64,000 nt of DNA from Actinernus sp. WN-2022 (GCA_030867875.1 JAOWCC010000744.1:806001-870000), one strand, 5' to 3'; numbered from the stretch's first letter, positions 10,736 to 21,544 are shown. Made by a program: numbers and translations. The notes: a model not told the origin generated them from the letters alone.

Positions 10736-11775
10736 TGATACTCAGGTTATGTTTAAGTTGACCTTGAGAGTCAGTTTAATATTGCTTCGCTCATCATAAA
10801 TTATTCTGTGTGAGTGTTTATTTCTCCTGGGTATTTCTGACAGCCAAACACACGCTCAAAATGATTTTAGTGCATGTTGGCCTACAGATCACAGTGTTTG
10901 CGCTGGTATGTATTATGACCGAGAGGCATAAAACCTACGAAACGTACCTCAAACAAGAATACCGTCCGCGGATGGCAAAATCTATCAGCGTCACGAGGTC
11001 AACAAATCGACAAAGAAATGCAGATATAAACACGCAATGATTTCAACCTCACCGTACCTTAATTCATGACCTGACAAGACACTGTTCAGTTTCACTTTCA
11101 CTCTCAGCTTTGCTCTTAAGTTTGAGTTCGGCTTTGTTAAAGACTTCTTATTCAGTTGTATGGTATTGTGCAGTATATTTGAGTATACCAATCCACAGAG
11201 ATTCAAATAACAAAGCCGTGGCGAAAGAGAAGCTTAAAGTTAAACGAGAAATATTTTGTCCTCCTAGAAAAACACAACATCTTGCCCTTTCTATCGAAAA
11301 AGCCTTGGTTTCAGCAGAAAGGAAAACGCTAAATTCCAATTCGATATGTGTGGATCTTTGAGTCCTTCAGGTCCGGCGTCGTGTCGTATACATGTTGTAT
11401 AAAATCACTGGCCATCTGGGTAAAAAAACGCGGTCCTTCGGCTCCGACAAGAGCGCCAGTTGCAATATCCTGAGCCTGTTGGAAGGCTTTCGCACGAGTG
11501 AAGTTAAATAAAACATTAAACTGCTTACATTTGAGAGATGGGACTCCAAATTTGAGAGAGATTTGCTCGCGGATCCACCATTTTGATTTACTGTATTCAA
11601 TTATGTAAATAAATTAACCTGGCGAGTGTTACGTGACCAGCACAGTGCGATCTGATTGGTGTGAATTTGACCTTTAACGCATGCACAGAACGCTTGCTAC
11701 ACGGAATAAAAAATATATAATAATAACGACTTGCATTTTAAGACTCGTTGCTGCCACAGGCAGCCCGAGTAAAAA

Positions 11776-11962
11776 GCTTCAAGTCCGCACTCGATCAACA
11801 TCTCAGCCATGACCGATGACTGCTCAATTCATTATTTATTTTCATCTTTCGTTATTAGTGAATTATTAAGTTTAATTTAAATATTTTTGTGTGTATTTTA
11901 TATATCCGCAGTTGATGGTACACCTTTGCGAATTATCATGTATAAATAAATAAATAAATAGG
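11776..11962 (+). mobile_element. LINE 3' tail fragment with (AAAT)n end
   Basis: The plus strand reads FKSALDQHLSHDR then a stop near 11775-11815, the usual end of CR1/L2-type RT proteins. About 140 bp of AT-rich untranslated sequence follows, ending in aaataaataaataaata. This is a 5'-truncated insertion directly after the right end of the long repeat. Confidence 0.6.
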
Positions 11963-12370
11963 CCGTTCCTTAGTTATGTCACAAGAGGGGGGGAGCGGGC
12001 TAAAAGTCGTAAAAATATACCCTATTCTGGACTGAAACCAATACCTCCCTTCCAGAATTTCGGAAAATTTATACCCTGTTCCAAACCAAAAACGATATCT
12101 CCCAGCTCTTTGATCTTTACCCTCAAAGAAGGGAATTAGTTTTATTTTCCTTGCTTTGCAGCATCCTCTTGTTTCTTGCCGTTAACAATAGGACATCTAG
12201 AATGTTTGCCGTCTTGTTTTTCTCGGCCAATGGCAATCAAGATACAGGGCAACCGTCATGGTTTGTGAAGAGTTACAAACTTTTTGAACTTCGTGCAGCC
12301 GTTGTTCAATAGCCAATCACAATTTTGCCCTATTTGTGTCTTACATGTACCAGAGCCTCTGATTTTTCAG

Positions 12371-12565
12371 TTAACTAAGTTGAGGAGGCACTGGGAACAA
12401 GAATTAATTGGAAACATCTTTCGAAAATATAACATGGGGGTAACAGACAAAGTTTGTGTTGACTCTGCATTCTTTTATGAAAACTGCAGCAACTCAAGGG
12501 AAGTAAGGAAGCTAAATCCAGAAAAATACAGAGTTTATAGGATAATGATCAGATGTACTTTACAG
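12371..12565 (+). pseudogene. isolated exon-like open segment, identity uncertain
   Basis: A segment of 65 codons lies between an acceptor (ctctgatttttcag) and a donor-like TTACAG|gtccat, entry and exit phase 0. It reads LTKLRRHWEQELIGNIFRKY and so on to NPEKYRVYRIMIRC. The spacing of a KY near the start, a YEN and a PE-YR-RI block faintly recalls the small ubiquinol-cytochrome c reductase subunit UQCRB, but the resemblance is weak. No partner exon is seen. It may be an exon remnant. Confidence 0.3.
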
Positions 12566-12641
12566 GTCCATGCACTCATACATTGAAACAAACTGTGTCA
12601 ACCGAATTGACTTTTACAGAGTAGTCACCGAGCTAAAATAA

Positions 12642-13165
12642 AGGTGGAGTAATATAGGCAACAATGTCTTGCAACAGTGTCTTGCAACAATGTTGCGTTT
12701 CGATGTTGCATTGTATTAATTACCACCCACTCGAGCAACTTGCCACACAACAAATTGCAAATTGCAAGTTGCAGTAAAGCATGACGAATCCCAGTCAATT
12801 GCGAGCATTCTTTCTAGATTCGTTGTGCAACAAGGTGCAGCGGCAGTGGTAATACGAGCAACAAAACTAAAATTGAAGGTTGTGTGCAATAAGGGCGTAA
12901 GTGACTCCTGATCAAGTTTTAAATTCTCCCTAAGTTAGAAAACAAAGAATTTGAAGGAGAATTTAGATTGTGATCAGGAGTCACTTATGCCCTTGTTGCA
13001 CATAGCCCTTCAATTTCAATTTGCTGCAACTTGAAACATGGGAATTTGTTGTGTGGCAAGTTGCTTGAGTGGGTGGTAATACGTGCAACATAGTGTTTCA
13101 ACTCGCAATGCAACATTGTTGTGAGACAAGTTGCAAGAAATTGTTGCCCGTATATTACCCCACCT
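12642..13165. mobile_element. 524-bp near-complete foldback element
   Basis: AGGTGGAGTAATATA at the left is inverted at the right (tatattaccccacct). The arms carry matching gcaacaatg, accacccactcgagcaactt and cttgccacacaaca phrases, and the centre pairs again (gtgactcctgatca with tgatcaggagtcac). The whole element can fold on itself. AAATAA occurs directly outside both ends and may be a target duplication. Confidence 0.82.
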
Positions 13166-13380
13166 AAATAAAAGGCAAAAGAAAAGCGAATCACCTCAAC
13201 ATTGTATCTAGAGCTAAACAGTATCTTAAAGTAACAAGTGCAGATAATTTTGAAGTAATCCGGCCCTCATACTCATTAGACTCAGCCTTCTCGAATAAAA
13301 CACTGATTAGAAGAAAATGCAAGTACGTAAATAACAAGCTTCTAACTCTTGGTAACAAAGATGTGGCTAAAAAAAATCTG

Positions 13381-13600
13381 AATTTCTAACGGGACCTGGA
13401 ACAACCATTAAGGCCGGAATCAGCTAAACCACAGATCGAATTGGAATTGGAGGAAAACTGGAGAAAAACCCACGGAGCAAGGGCGAGATAATATTGCACC
13501 CTACTATTCTCTTGTTCTCTCATCAAATTATTGCCCACAGAGGATGTGAAAAGACGCAAAAATGGACTGATAAATGATTGAGAACTACACAAATAACTTT
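13381..13600 (+). mobile_element. SINE-like fragment
   Basis: The phrase ggaggaaaactggagaaaaa then cccacggagcaaggg closely resembles the SINE segment at 58290-58325 (ggaggaaaccggagaacctg...). No A or B box is visible here, so only part of the repeat remains. Confidence 0.45.
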
Positions 13601-14095
13601 AAAAAAATCAACATTTCTGTTTCAATTTGCCATTTCCATGCCGAACATTAGGGCCACTAACAAGCAGATTTATTAAGCCAGTCAACAGTCCACTCCAAGC
13701 AAACTCATTCCTAACACAATCGAAGCCCCAACCCAACATAAAAAAACTAACCTCAGTAAATGCAAGTGCTTGCTAATTTAGGGTTTTTATTGCTAATTCA
13801 CTAAATTAGGCTTATTAGGGCTTAAAATCACTGAATAATGGCAGAAAAACATAGCTTCTTCAATGGTCCTGTGAACTATCCAAACCCTACCCCTACATTT
13901 AAAAACACCCTAACCGGCAACAACGTTTTTTTTACCTATAAGTGTTCTAGACCTGTTCTTTTTCCCTATTTCACATTCTACATCAAACCAGCTGTTGTGA
14001 TTTTTTTTCTTTGTCTTTTTTCTTTTTTCTTTTTTTGGGGGGGGGGGGGGGTGGAGGGGTAAGAAACTATTTGGGGATCTGTTTCACATGATAAT
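13601..14095. other. no gene; G tract at 14038-14051
   Basis: AT-rich sequence with no supported frame. A T-rich run and then about 14 G residues lie at 14020-14052. The phrase tttcacat begins to appear near 13965 and 14073 and becomes an array downstream of the next element. Confidence 0.5.
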
Positions 14096-14099
14096 TTTA

Positions 14100-14971
14100 A
14101 ATACCCGTAGATAAGCCGCACCTTTTCACCCAAAATTTCCGTTCAAAATCGGGGGTGTGGCTTATCTTCGGGAACATCTAGAAAGGAGACCCAACATTAA
14201 CATATATTTACATATCATGAACCTGTATGAAGCTTTTATTATGCGACGGTGCGTATATTAAATCAGGTTCAAATCGCATCCGATCGTGTAATATAGCAAT
14301 TTAAGCATAATCATTGAAAAAAAAACATGTAGTTTGAAAGAATTAAAGCAAAAACTCTTTTATGACTCACCTTAGACCTAATATATTAGAATTTAGTGAA
14401 TATTTAAACATGATTAAGCTTATTTACCTTCCAAACAGGGATCTAAACAACCAGGCATTCTTCGTAATTTTACACGTGGGAGATTGGCACTAGTTAATGA
14501 AAATCCAAGATGGCGGACCTCAGACATACTCGTGCAAGTATAGTTTCGCCAGAAAACCTTTCTTGCTCTAGCGATTAAAGGAAAGCGGTTCCTTGGAATT
14601 GTTGTTAGTTAATGGAGAATAAAAGCGGAAGAATTCTCGAGTGATTTAAAGAATGCAGATTAAAATATACAAAAGAAATGACAAGGCCAGTTGAACCATA
14701 TTCGATCGAATTAAAGTTGCGATTATGTATTTATGACAATCTGATGAAGTTTTGCTTCAAGTACAAGTGTTTATGAATCGAACTCAAACAAAAGATTATT
14801 CTTTTTTGTAAGAAGCTTGGCATCAAGTATACAAGCGTTTATGAACTTGGACAAAAGATTTTCTAAATTTTTTTGTATTTTTCAAAAAAAGTTTTTACCC
14901 TAAATTCAAGCTTCAAAACTTGGGGTGCGGCTTATCTACGGGTGCGGCTTATACACGGGTGTTTACGGTAA
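14100..14971. mobile_element. TIR element of about 870 bp
   Basis: The left end carries acccgtagataagccgcacc. The right end carries the inverse ggtgcggcttatctacgggt, followed by a second related copy (tgcggcttatacacgggtgt ttacggta). A gataagccgcacc-type phrase also occurs in the left arm near 14155 (gtggcttatcttcggg). The inside has no transposase. The outermost left end appears to have been lost or replaced. Confidence 0.65.
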
Positions 14972-14989
14972 ATATAATTTCGATAAGAT

Positions 14990-15290
14990 AAAACAAATTC
15001 ACACCATATTTCACATTAATGATATTTCACATGATCTGCCCCAAAAAAATTAACACCATATTTCACATTGTTTTTGAATTGCATGATGTTTAAAAAATAT
15101 TCACATTCTATTTCACAGGGTGGCATGAATTTCACATACATGTGAAATTTGGTGGCCAGTTCCACCGAAAGTTTCACATAAGTTTTCACACTACCAACCT
15201 TTTCACATACATGTAACTGCTTTCACATAGTTTTTCACAGTATAAAACTTTCACATGTGCTTCACACATATTTCACATAATGTCCCAGTA
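14990..15290. repeat. array of TTTCACAT motifs
   Basis: TTTCACAT or TTTCACA occurs more than a dozen times in 300 bp, in both orientations in one place (acatacatgtgaaatttgg). Spacing is irregular. Such arrays are typical of subterminal transposase-binding repeats but no bounding TIR pair was found. Confidence 0.65.
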
Positions 15291-15324
15291 GTGGTATGTG
15301 GTGCTCTATAGGATATGGTTTTAA

Positions 15325-16714
15325 GGTCTTGATAAAGGTTCAAAATGGAAAAGTTTCGAAAATGCGTTTTTTTCGCAAATTCTAAATCTAAAAGCCCTAA
15401 TCTAGCATCACCAAAAAACTCAAACTCAAAAAAAATATTTAAAGCCTTGAAAATGCAACTTTCTGATTTCCCGCTAAAAAAGGCGCGAAAAATGATTCAC
15501 AGCTGCTGTTCACTGGGCATGTTATTTCATTCTCATTATCCTGTGATTTTCTGCGCTATTTTTTGTTCGTAAAGATTTCCTACGTTTATAATGCAATGCC
15601 CAAAAGTGTAAAAGTAGATATTTCTTGGTGTTGTATTCATAAAAGGAGAAGAAGAAAAAAAGCACAGCACAATTTAGTTTGTAAGTAAATTTGGAAGCGG
15701 GTGTAAAGTTCTTAGGACAAACAATAGCTGGAGGGATTATACTCAAGTTCCAAGAAGTTAGAATGATCAAAGACTGAAAGTCCACAAAGAAGGAAGCAAT
15801 AAAACATTTTTTATCTTCGATCGGCCAAAAAATTAAAGAGAATTCAATGCAGGAAGCTAAGGTTTGCCGGTTTTGTTTCATGGTGTGGATCGAGCTGCGC
15901 TTCCCTGCATGACATTAATTGTTTGCTTACTGTGGTGCCATTTTTCTGTACTCCTAAAAGAGTGTTTCTTCTTGAAATTAAGCTGGAATCGACACTATAG
16001 CTAACTAGTTTCTGTAGCTATTAATAGAAGTATTGAGCATCTGAACTGTATTAAGCTTTCTCAGCGGCTCACCTGAACTTTGTAATCGGCCGAGAATGAA
16101 CACAAAATGAATCGCTCTGATTGGCTAATGTTAACGAGATTACCCTTGGAGGCAGGACTTCTTCGTCAACCGTGAAATAAATCGAAAATCTTTATCGGGC
16201 TGTTTTTGGCTCTTTTTTTTGGGCCAAAAACAGAACTTTGTTGAAGTCCAGCTTTTTAGCGTTTTGTCCAATTTTCCTAAATTTCACGAGTTATAGAAAA
16301 CAGCTGTTTCTCAAATACTGTGATTTTTTTTGTTCAGGTTTTATGACCTGGCTTGTATCAAAATGGGATGAAAAACTACTTATTCAGCTTTGAAAAGGGA
16401 TAAAATCTGTAATACGCAATATATCAAAAATGCCCGACACTGTATTTGAGTCAATTTAGTTGGGATTCGAAAGGGCTAATTAAGAAAAAACTTGTTTTAA
16501 AGCCTGAAGAGCTGAACTCCTTCTGGCGGACGGAGTCATTTCGCGTAGAAACATATACAACATCTACGCTTTTAACTTTTGTTCAAAACGGATCAAATAT
16601 ATACTTCCTTCAATTCAAGACCTTGAAAATGGTATGTAGTACGTCTATGTGGCTTTAATTCTGACGTTGCAAGAGCGTTTTTCCGAAATGACACGTCAAA
16701 CCTTTATCAAGACC
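15325..16714 (+). mobile_element. 1390-bp TTAA-flanked non-autonomous element, copy 1
   Basis: TTAA at 15321-15324 and 16715-16718 flank GGTCTTGATAAAGGTT at the left and its exact inverse at the right. A second copy lies at 46278-47756 in opposite orientation with homologous interior. No transposase is encoded; the longest shared frame (70 codons near 16446-16658) differs between copies mostly at amino-acid-changing positions. TTAA targets are used by piggyBac and Kolobok transposases. Confidence 0.85.
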
Positions 16715-16933
16715 TTAAGCTGTTTTAGTGTGAAATAGAGTTAAGGGTCCCCTTTGAAGAGTATCCTCAGAATTAACATGTAAGAGGTTCCTCCTCAACA
16801 TCTTTATACTCTCATCCTGTACGTTAAGCAAACTACATTTGTAGCTCCCTCCACCATTGATATTTTAATGGGAAGTGCAGGCATTTCTTCATTGAGGGGG
16901 GAGAGTCCAGACACATTTTAAGTTGTATTATAA
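16715..16933. other. no feature seen
   Basis: AT-rich sequence between the TTAA element and the next repeat. No open frame, repeat or RNA structure stands out. Confidence 0.4.
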
Positions 16934-18205
16934 ACAAGAGCCCATCTGGGCTTTCACTCGGGCCACTATATATACATCAATGCAGCCAGACACTCTTAAG
17001 GTGAGCACACACCAGGAGACATTTTGCATGTCCCCTAGTATGTCCCACCTTTATGGAGGAAAGGGTACTCCCATAAAAAAAAAGTTTTCAGTGTCCAAGG
17101 GAAGCACCATTAGAAATGTGGATGGGGGAGGTAGGACTACCTCAAGATGCAATTTTTTTTGGCCCCTTGGTTGTGCAGGGTAGGTTATTTTCTTTGATAT
17201 TTTGCGTGCCAGGATTGTTATTTTGGACTACCCTTCGGATTTCTGATGGTGCCTGTGTTCCCAATGAGATTGAAGATGAAATACACTTTCATTTGAAATC
17301 CTCTTATTAATAACCAAAGGGAAGAATATTAGCAGTCTTTAGGAGTGGCCGGTTATTAAATAGCGCGGTGACTTTCATTCTCTGCTCCCCTAGTATATAT
17401 ATGAAATTTAATATTTTTGTTTTTCTCGTATGTAAATTAAAGTAGTTGACCTTTTACTGTAAACACTACTTATTCATGTAACACACATTTGCAATTTAGT
17501 CTGCTGTTCTGTTATACTGCAGGTTCCGAGTACTAATAGATGATTGTCTCAAATGTATGTTTATATTTGTCCCAAATTATAAGTTGTATCCTGTCCGTCC
17601 TGTGATGGAGCTATTACTATATTTCTCTACTGTTCTTTCTACCCTGTGGCTCTTTATAAAGTTCGCTGATCGCCGCCTCACGGCTCTTTCTCCGCGGCAT
17701 CTGTTCTCTCTATAAAACTTCTGGAAGTAATGTTAATTGTATTTGTGGTCAATTTATGTGCCTCTTTGTAACTTTAGCTGATGTTCTTGATGAGTCCATT
17801 ACGCCATCCATATTGGTATCCTGTTGGATTAAAGATTATTAACTGAAATGCCTGTTGGTTATCTCAAATTAAAGCTTTACCCTTATTCCCAAAACTTCAG
17901 TCTGCTCATTATATTACAGAACTATAAAGTACCGATCACGGTGTTTGCGCTGGTATGTATAATGACCGAGAGTAAGATGAAATGTGGCATAAAACCTACG
18001 AAACGTACCTCAAACAAGAATAGCGTCCACGGAATCTCAAGATGGCAACTGGACTGGAGAGAAATCTATTAGCGCCACGAGGGGTGGGCGCATACAATAA
18101 ATGTATAATTTAATGCATGCACAGAAATTGTTGCACCGAACAAAAAAAATAACGGCTTGCAGATTAAGACTCTGGTGGCCAAAGGCATGGCCCGAGTAAT
18201 AATAC
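16934..18205 (+). mobile_element. ACTCGGGCC repeat family, copy 2
   Basis: The left end acaagagcccatctgggctt then tcactcgggcc matches copy 1 at about 9207. The right end ggtggccaaaggcatggccc then gagtaataat matches 7511-7556 and 11745-11785. Homology to copy 1 is collinear throughout, and this copy lacks the nested element. No coding capacity is evident. Confidence 0.72.
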
Positions 18206-18360
18206 CATAATGCCCATGGTTTCCTTTCTTCTTGCATGGACATTTTCCGTAATCTCTAAATTATCTTGTAAGCAAGCGGCCTCCGTTGCCTTTCAGCAAA
18301 ATCTAATCACTAATTTCATTCATGTCATGGCCTTATTAGCATGATATTTTTCGTTTTTAG

Positions 18361-18730
18361 GAAAAATAAGCTGAGAAGATCAGAGCATCAGGCTTCAGTA
18401 TCGCATCTAAGATGAACAAGACTAACTAATCGTCCGGCATGGCATCAGTACCAATGACCCGCTTGCACAAGCGGGCAATCCAAAAGACAGCGGTGTCATT
18501 GGTAAACAGTTTGGATCCAATTGTGGCAGTGCATCTTTACAGTCTGGAAGTCTTTAATCACCAAAATAATGGAGATATCAATGCAGCTCAAGGAACAAGA
18601 AGTAAAGTTAACAAGATCATTGACATTCTGCTGACAAAAGAAGATGAGGCATTTCATGCATTTTGCAGGGTTCTCCGTGAAACAAACCAGGGGTTTCTGG
18701 CCCTCGAACTTGAACGTAACTTATCTGATG
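18361..18730 (+). CDS. CARD-domain protein, first coding exon
   Basis: An acceptor (ttttcgtttttag) precedes 18361. Translation starts at ATG 18439 in a good context (ggcATGG); a five-codon upstream frame, ATGAACAAGACTAACTAA, lies just before it. The 97 codons 18439-18730 end at GATG|gtaagt in phase 1. The product from LHKRAIQKTAVSLVNSLDPI through TRSKVNKIIDILL to AFHAFCRVLRETNQGFLALE fits a caspase-recruitment domain: helices with LV..LD, the R..KV..IID.L block and AF..F...LRETNQ..LA. CARDs bind other CARDs in apoptosis and innate-immune complexes. Downstream exons were not found in the window, so the rest may lie beyond inserted repeats or have been lost. Confidence 0.78.
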
Positions 18731-19370
18731 GTAAGTAATACTCAATCAACTTATTTGCTCTACTCTTTGGCAGCTTTACGTAAATTTGAGATCTCAGTTT
18801 TAAACACTGATGAGTGATTTCTTGCTGCAATTTGAGCTGCAACTGTGGCTGTATTTCAGTAGCAATTTTCAGATAATTTGAAATTGTGTATACTGAAAAT
18901 GTTGTTGGAATTAATTGGATTTTCAATAGCTGCTGCTTGCAACGATTTCAAATTTAGATGCAATTTAATAGTACTTAGCAATTCTATATTGCTGCTAAAA
19001 TGATAGCAAAAAGTCCCCAGTCAGTATATTAAAACTGCCCATAAAATCCAGACATATTTTAAATTCCTGGATGGGTGCAGGACTGCTGGGATTTTTAAAA
19101 TTGGTTTCTCCATTTAATAGCTTGCTATGCAGACATATTTTTTCACTCCCGTAAATTTGAAGAAAAAGTAGCATATTCTCAACAGATCACTTAATTACTG
19201 TTTCCGATATGCAAGTCTTATTGTCTTATGTACCAATCAGATTCTACTTTACATATCCTGGAAACTGACATGTTACATACAGTTCTTTATAAGGAATTCA
19301 GACAATAGGTCTGCCACTGGCCAATCACAGGATCCGAGACTGTTCCCTGACTCTTAATTGAAACAAAACA
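18731..19370. other. intron of the CARD gene, nothing else seen
   Basis: Follows the gtaagt donor. AT-rich, with no convincing further exon of the CARD gene on the plus strand. Confidence 0.4.
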
Positions 19371-19372
19371 AA

Positions 19373-19720
19373 TTTGTACATTTCATCATTGTTTAATTAA
19401 GAAATAGAAAACATTTCCCGTGTTTCTATAGAGTTATAGAAAGTGGGAGTTTGGGAGAACGAGAAATGCCAGTGGGAACACGAGCCCGAAGGGCGAGTGT
19501 TTCCACAGCTATTTCGAGTTCTTCCAAACTTCCACAAGTGTTTCTATAACTCTATAGAAACAAGGGAAAACAAATTCTATTTCCTTTATAAAATAAACAA
19601 ATAAAAGCACGGAAACGCTTGCTTAATTTGATAACCAAAACGTAAATTCTCACAACTAGCTGAAGCGCGCGCTCAACTGGCTATGTTTCTATAGAGTTAT
19701 AGAAACACGGATTACAGCCA
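19373..19720. mobile_element. foldback element with GTTTCTATAGAGTTATAGAAAC ends
   Basis: The phrase tttctatagagttatagaaa occurs near 19419, inverted near 19540 and again near 19685, and is itself a near-palindrome around gagt. Between the first two, gagtttgggagaacgaga pairs with tcgagttcttccaaact, so 19418-19561 can form a long hairpin. The third copy marks a second, adjacent unit. Confidence 0.7.
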
Positions 19721-20730
19721 ATCAGAGCGCGCGTACTATCGAAGCTATTTTATAACATGAAATTGAACATGAAGTTTTCTCTCCTTGTCCTCTGTCTTGT
19801 ATGTTTGTCCTTCAAAATCTAAGGAATAGTTATGTAATATAAGACAAACAACAGAAGGGGATTGATTAAGATTTTGGAGAATCTAAAAGCAGAATTTACA
19901 AGTTAATTATTGTAACTTGATTGTTTTATATATTTGCACCATGGTTCCAACCAGATGAGAGTTTACAACGGTTGGTGCTCCAGTTCAATAATTTTCTAAC
20001 AATTGCTCTGATTGGGCAGAAAAATATGTAAACTCTGAAGTCATGCAGTGCTTGCATATTGGAAACTAATTACGTGCTTGGTTGAGCAGACATTTTTCCT
20101 TCAAATAATCTACGTCTGCATTAAGCAGGCTATGCAAGTAGTCACTCACACCAAATATAACCCATATGCCCCTGGGTTGTCTGTATGGAGAAGAGAAGAT
20201 CTTTAGAGCTATGTGTTGTCACACATGACCAGTAACACCTTTTGGAGTAACAAAATAATGGTTTGAAATCTATGATGTGCCGGGAAAATTCGAATACAAC
20301 TACCGGTACACGTATTCGTGTCAAAATAACCTCCAACAGTGTGTAGTAATTCTTACAGAATGAAATTAAATGACATACAATGTACTCATTGACAACAAAA
20401 TAATCCTTTTTTTCTAAATTTGCTAATTTATTGCTGTAAATGCCAAGGCCGTGGGTGTAAGTTCAAAATCGAAATACAAAAGTCTAAGTATTCAGTTTTA
20501 CACTCGTTAATTTAACTGATCGCTATCACCGTAATTATTGGTATTCATCCAGGCCATTGAATTACTTTAATATGTATTTACTATATTGTAGCCATCCTTA
20601 AATCGAAAATATTTACACATTAGTTTGAAAACGCTTAAAGTGCCGATACGAGGAAAAGTTTATATTTTTTCCTCTTCAAACCGTTTTTTCGCTATCACGA
20701 CGGAAAGTCTTGCTTAATTTTTAGCCGTGC
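19721..20730. other. no gene seen
   Basis: AT-rich sequence with short frames only. No splice-supported exon, tRNA-like box or clear repeat was found. Confidence 0.4.
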
Positions 20731-20734
20731 ATAT

Positions 20735-20790
20735 TTTCAGCGGAAGTGACGTCATTTTACTCCACTCAACATGACGTCATATCTGGAGCT
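20735..20790. promoter_or_regulatory. two palindromic CRE sites
   Basis: TGACGTCA occurs twice within about 25 bp (gaagtgacgtcatttt and caacatgacgtcatatc). About 100 bp downstream on the plus strand, ATGGCGGACGTG opens a 13-codon frame ending at the stop in cccaggctaa. The pair resembles a CREB/ATF-responsive promoter, but no gene follows that I can support. Confidence 0.4.
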
Positions 20791-21204
20791 ACATGTACTT
20801 TTCACACAAACCGGCTTCGCGTGAACGAATAAGTAAAGTACAATATTTTACTATTTAGAACGCACTTCAGTATTATGGCGGACGTGATTTTAGCTCTCGA
20901 GTCGGCTGGTTTCCCAGGCTAACGTGATTTTGACGGTAAACTATACGCAAAATTCATAGTTTAATTTGGCTTTGGCAAATATTTGTCACTGAGTTGGATA
21001 TTTCCGCCACTGTTATTGGAAGACTAAAACGTGCCACAAGAAATGGTTGAATTTCATCGTAGTGGCAAGTAGACAGTAATTAAGTCACAATACAAACATT
21101 ATAGACCAGATTTCGTGAGTGGGACAAACTACGGCATGTCCCTACATGTGCTGTACTGTAACTCTGTGATTTGATTGGATCGGCTGGACAAAAACAATGG
21201 GAAA

Positions 21205-21241
21205 TTGGGGGTGGGGGGGGGGGGGGTGGGGGGGGGGGGGG
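21205..21241 (+). repeat. 37-base G tract with two T interruptions
   Basis: Almost uninterrupted G, able to form G-quadruplexes. It sits in otherwise AT-rich DNA, and the reverse strand gives a spurious polyproline frame. Confidence 0.9.
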
Positions 21242-21544
21242 CATTCCACCAAACTCACGAATTTCGCGACGGCCGTACTCTTTTACATACATGTAGAGAA
21301 CGCGGTCTTTCGCACCAATCTCGTCTATTCAGGTACATCTCAGTTTTCAGTCACCAACCATTTCCAGTAAGACTGTCGCAGTATTTGCCCCACTCATACG
21401 AAATGTGCTCTAAATGTACGGCACCGCCAGGGGTCTCGTAAATGTACTTGTTATTTTATGCAACACCCGTAAGTTACGGTGACACTGTAGTTAATTATTA
21501 TACTCGTATTGTTACGAGCGTTCTATGCAACTGGACTCCGGCAC

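Larger units (their letters stand above)
9774..10746. mobile_element. 973-bp nested TIR element carrying a RecQ-like pseudogene
   Basis: CCTGAGTATCAGGC at the left is perfectly inverted at the right (GCCTGATACTCAGG). A second inverted pair lies inside: gcctgatacaaatact near 9848 and agtatttgtatcaggc near 10652. TTAA precedes the left end and TTAT follows the right, suggesting a TTAA target, one copy mutated. The second copy of the surrounding repeat lacks this segment, which supports insertion. The right arm contains a long G tract. Confidence 0.7.
9205..11790 (+). mobile_element. long dispersed repeat (ACTCGGGCC family), copy 1, split by insertions
   Basis: The left end reads acaagagcccatctgggctt then tcactcgggcc. 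The body matches 16934-18205 in order: gagattgaagatgaaataca, cagtctttaggagtggcc, tctgctcccctagtatata, ctgaaatgcctgttggtta, gtgtttgcgctggtatgta and acgaaacgtacctcaaacaa. The right end near 11745-11785 carries the family hairpin and cccgagtaaaaag. The extra length over copy 2 is largely the nested element at 9774-10746. No transposase is seen. Class unknown: the hairpin ends and lack of clear terminal repeats keep it open. Confidence 0.7.

Noticed and set aside
10579..10799. Glycine-rich frames at the G tract
   Set aside because: They are translations of a poly-G low-complexity run in a transposon arm.
15522..15881. A 119-codon minus-strand frame
   Set aside because: It crosses the interior of the TTAA element and is not kept intact in the second copy.
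16446..16658. A 70-codon frame conserved in both TTAA element copies (also 46334-46546)
   Set aside because: Both begin at TTG rather than ATG. About eight of eleven differences between the copies change the amino acid, as expected for neutral decay; conservation is explained by shared origin.
21080..21441. Polyproline or polyglycine frames around 21.2 kb
   Set aside because: Product of the 37-base G tract; no coding support on either side.
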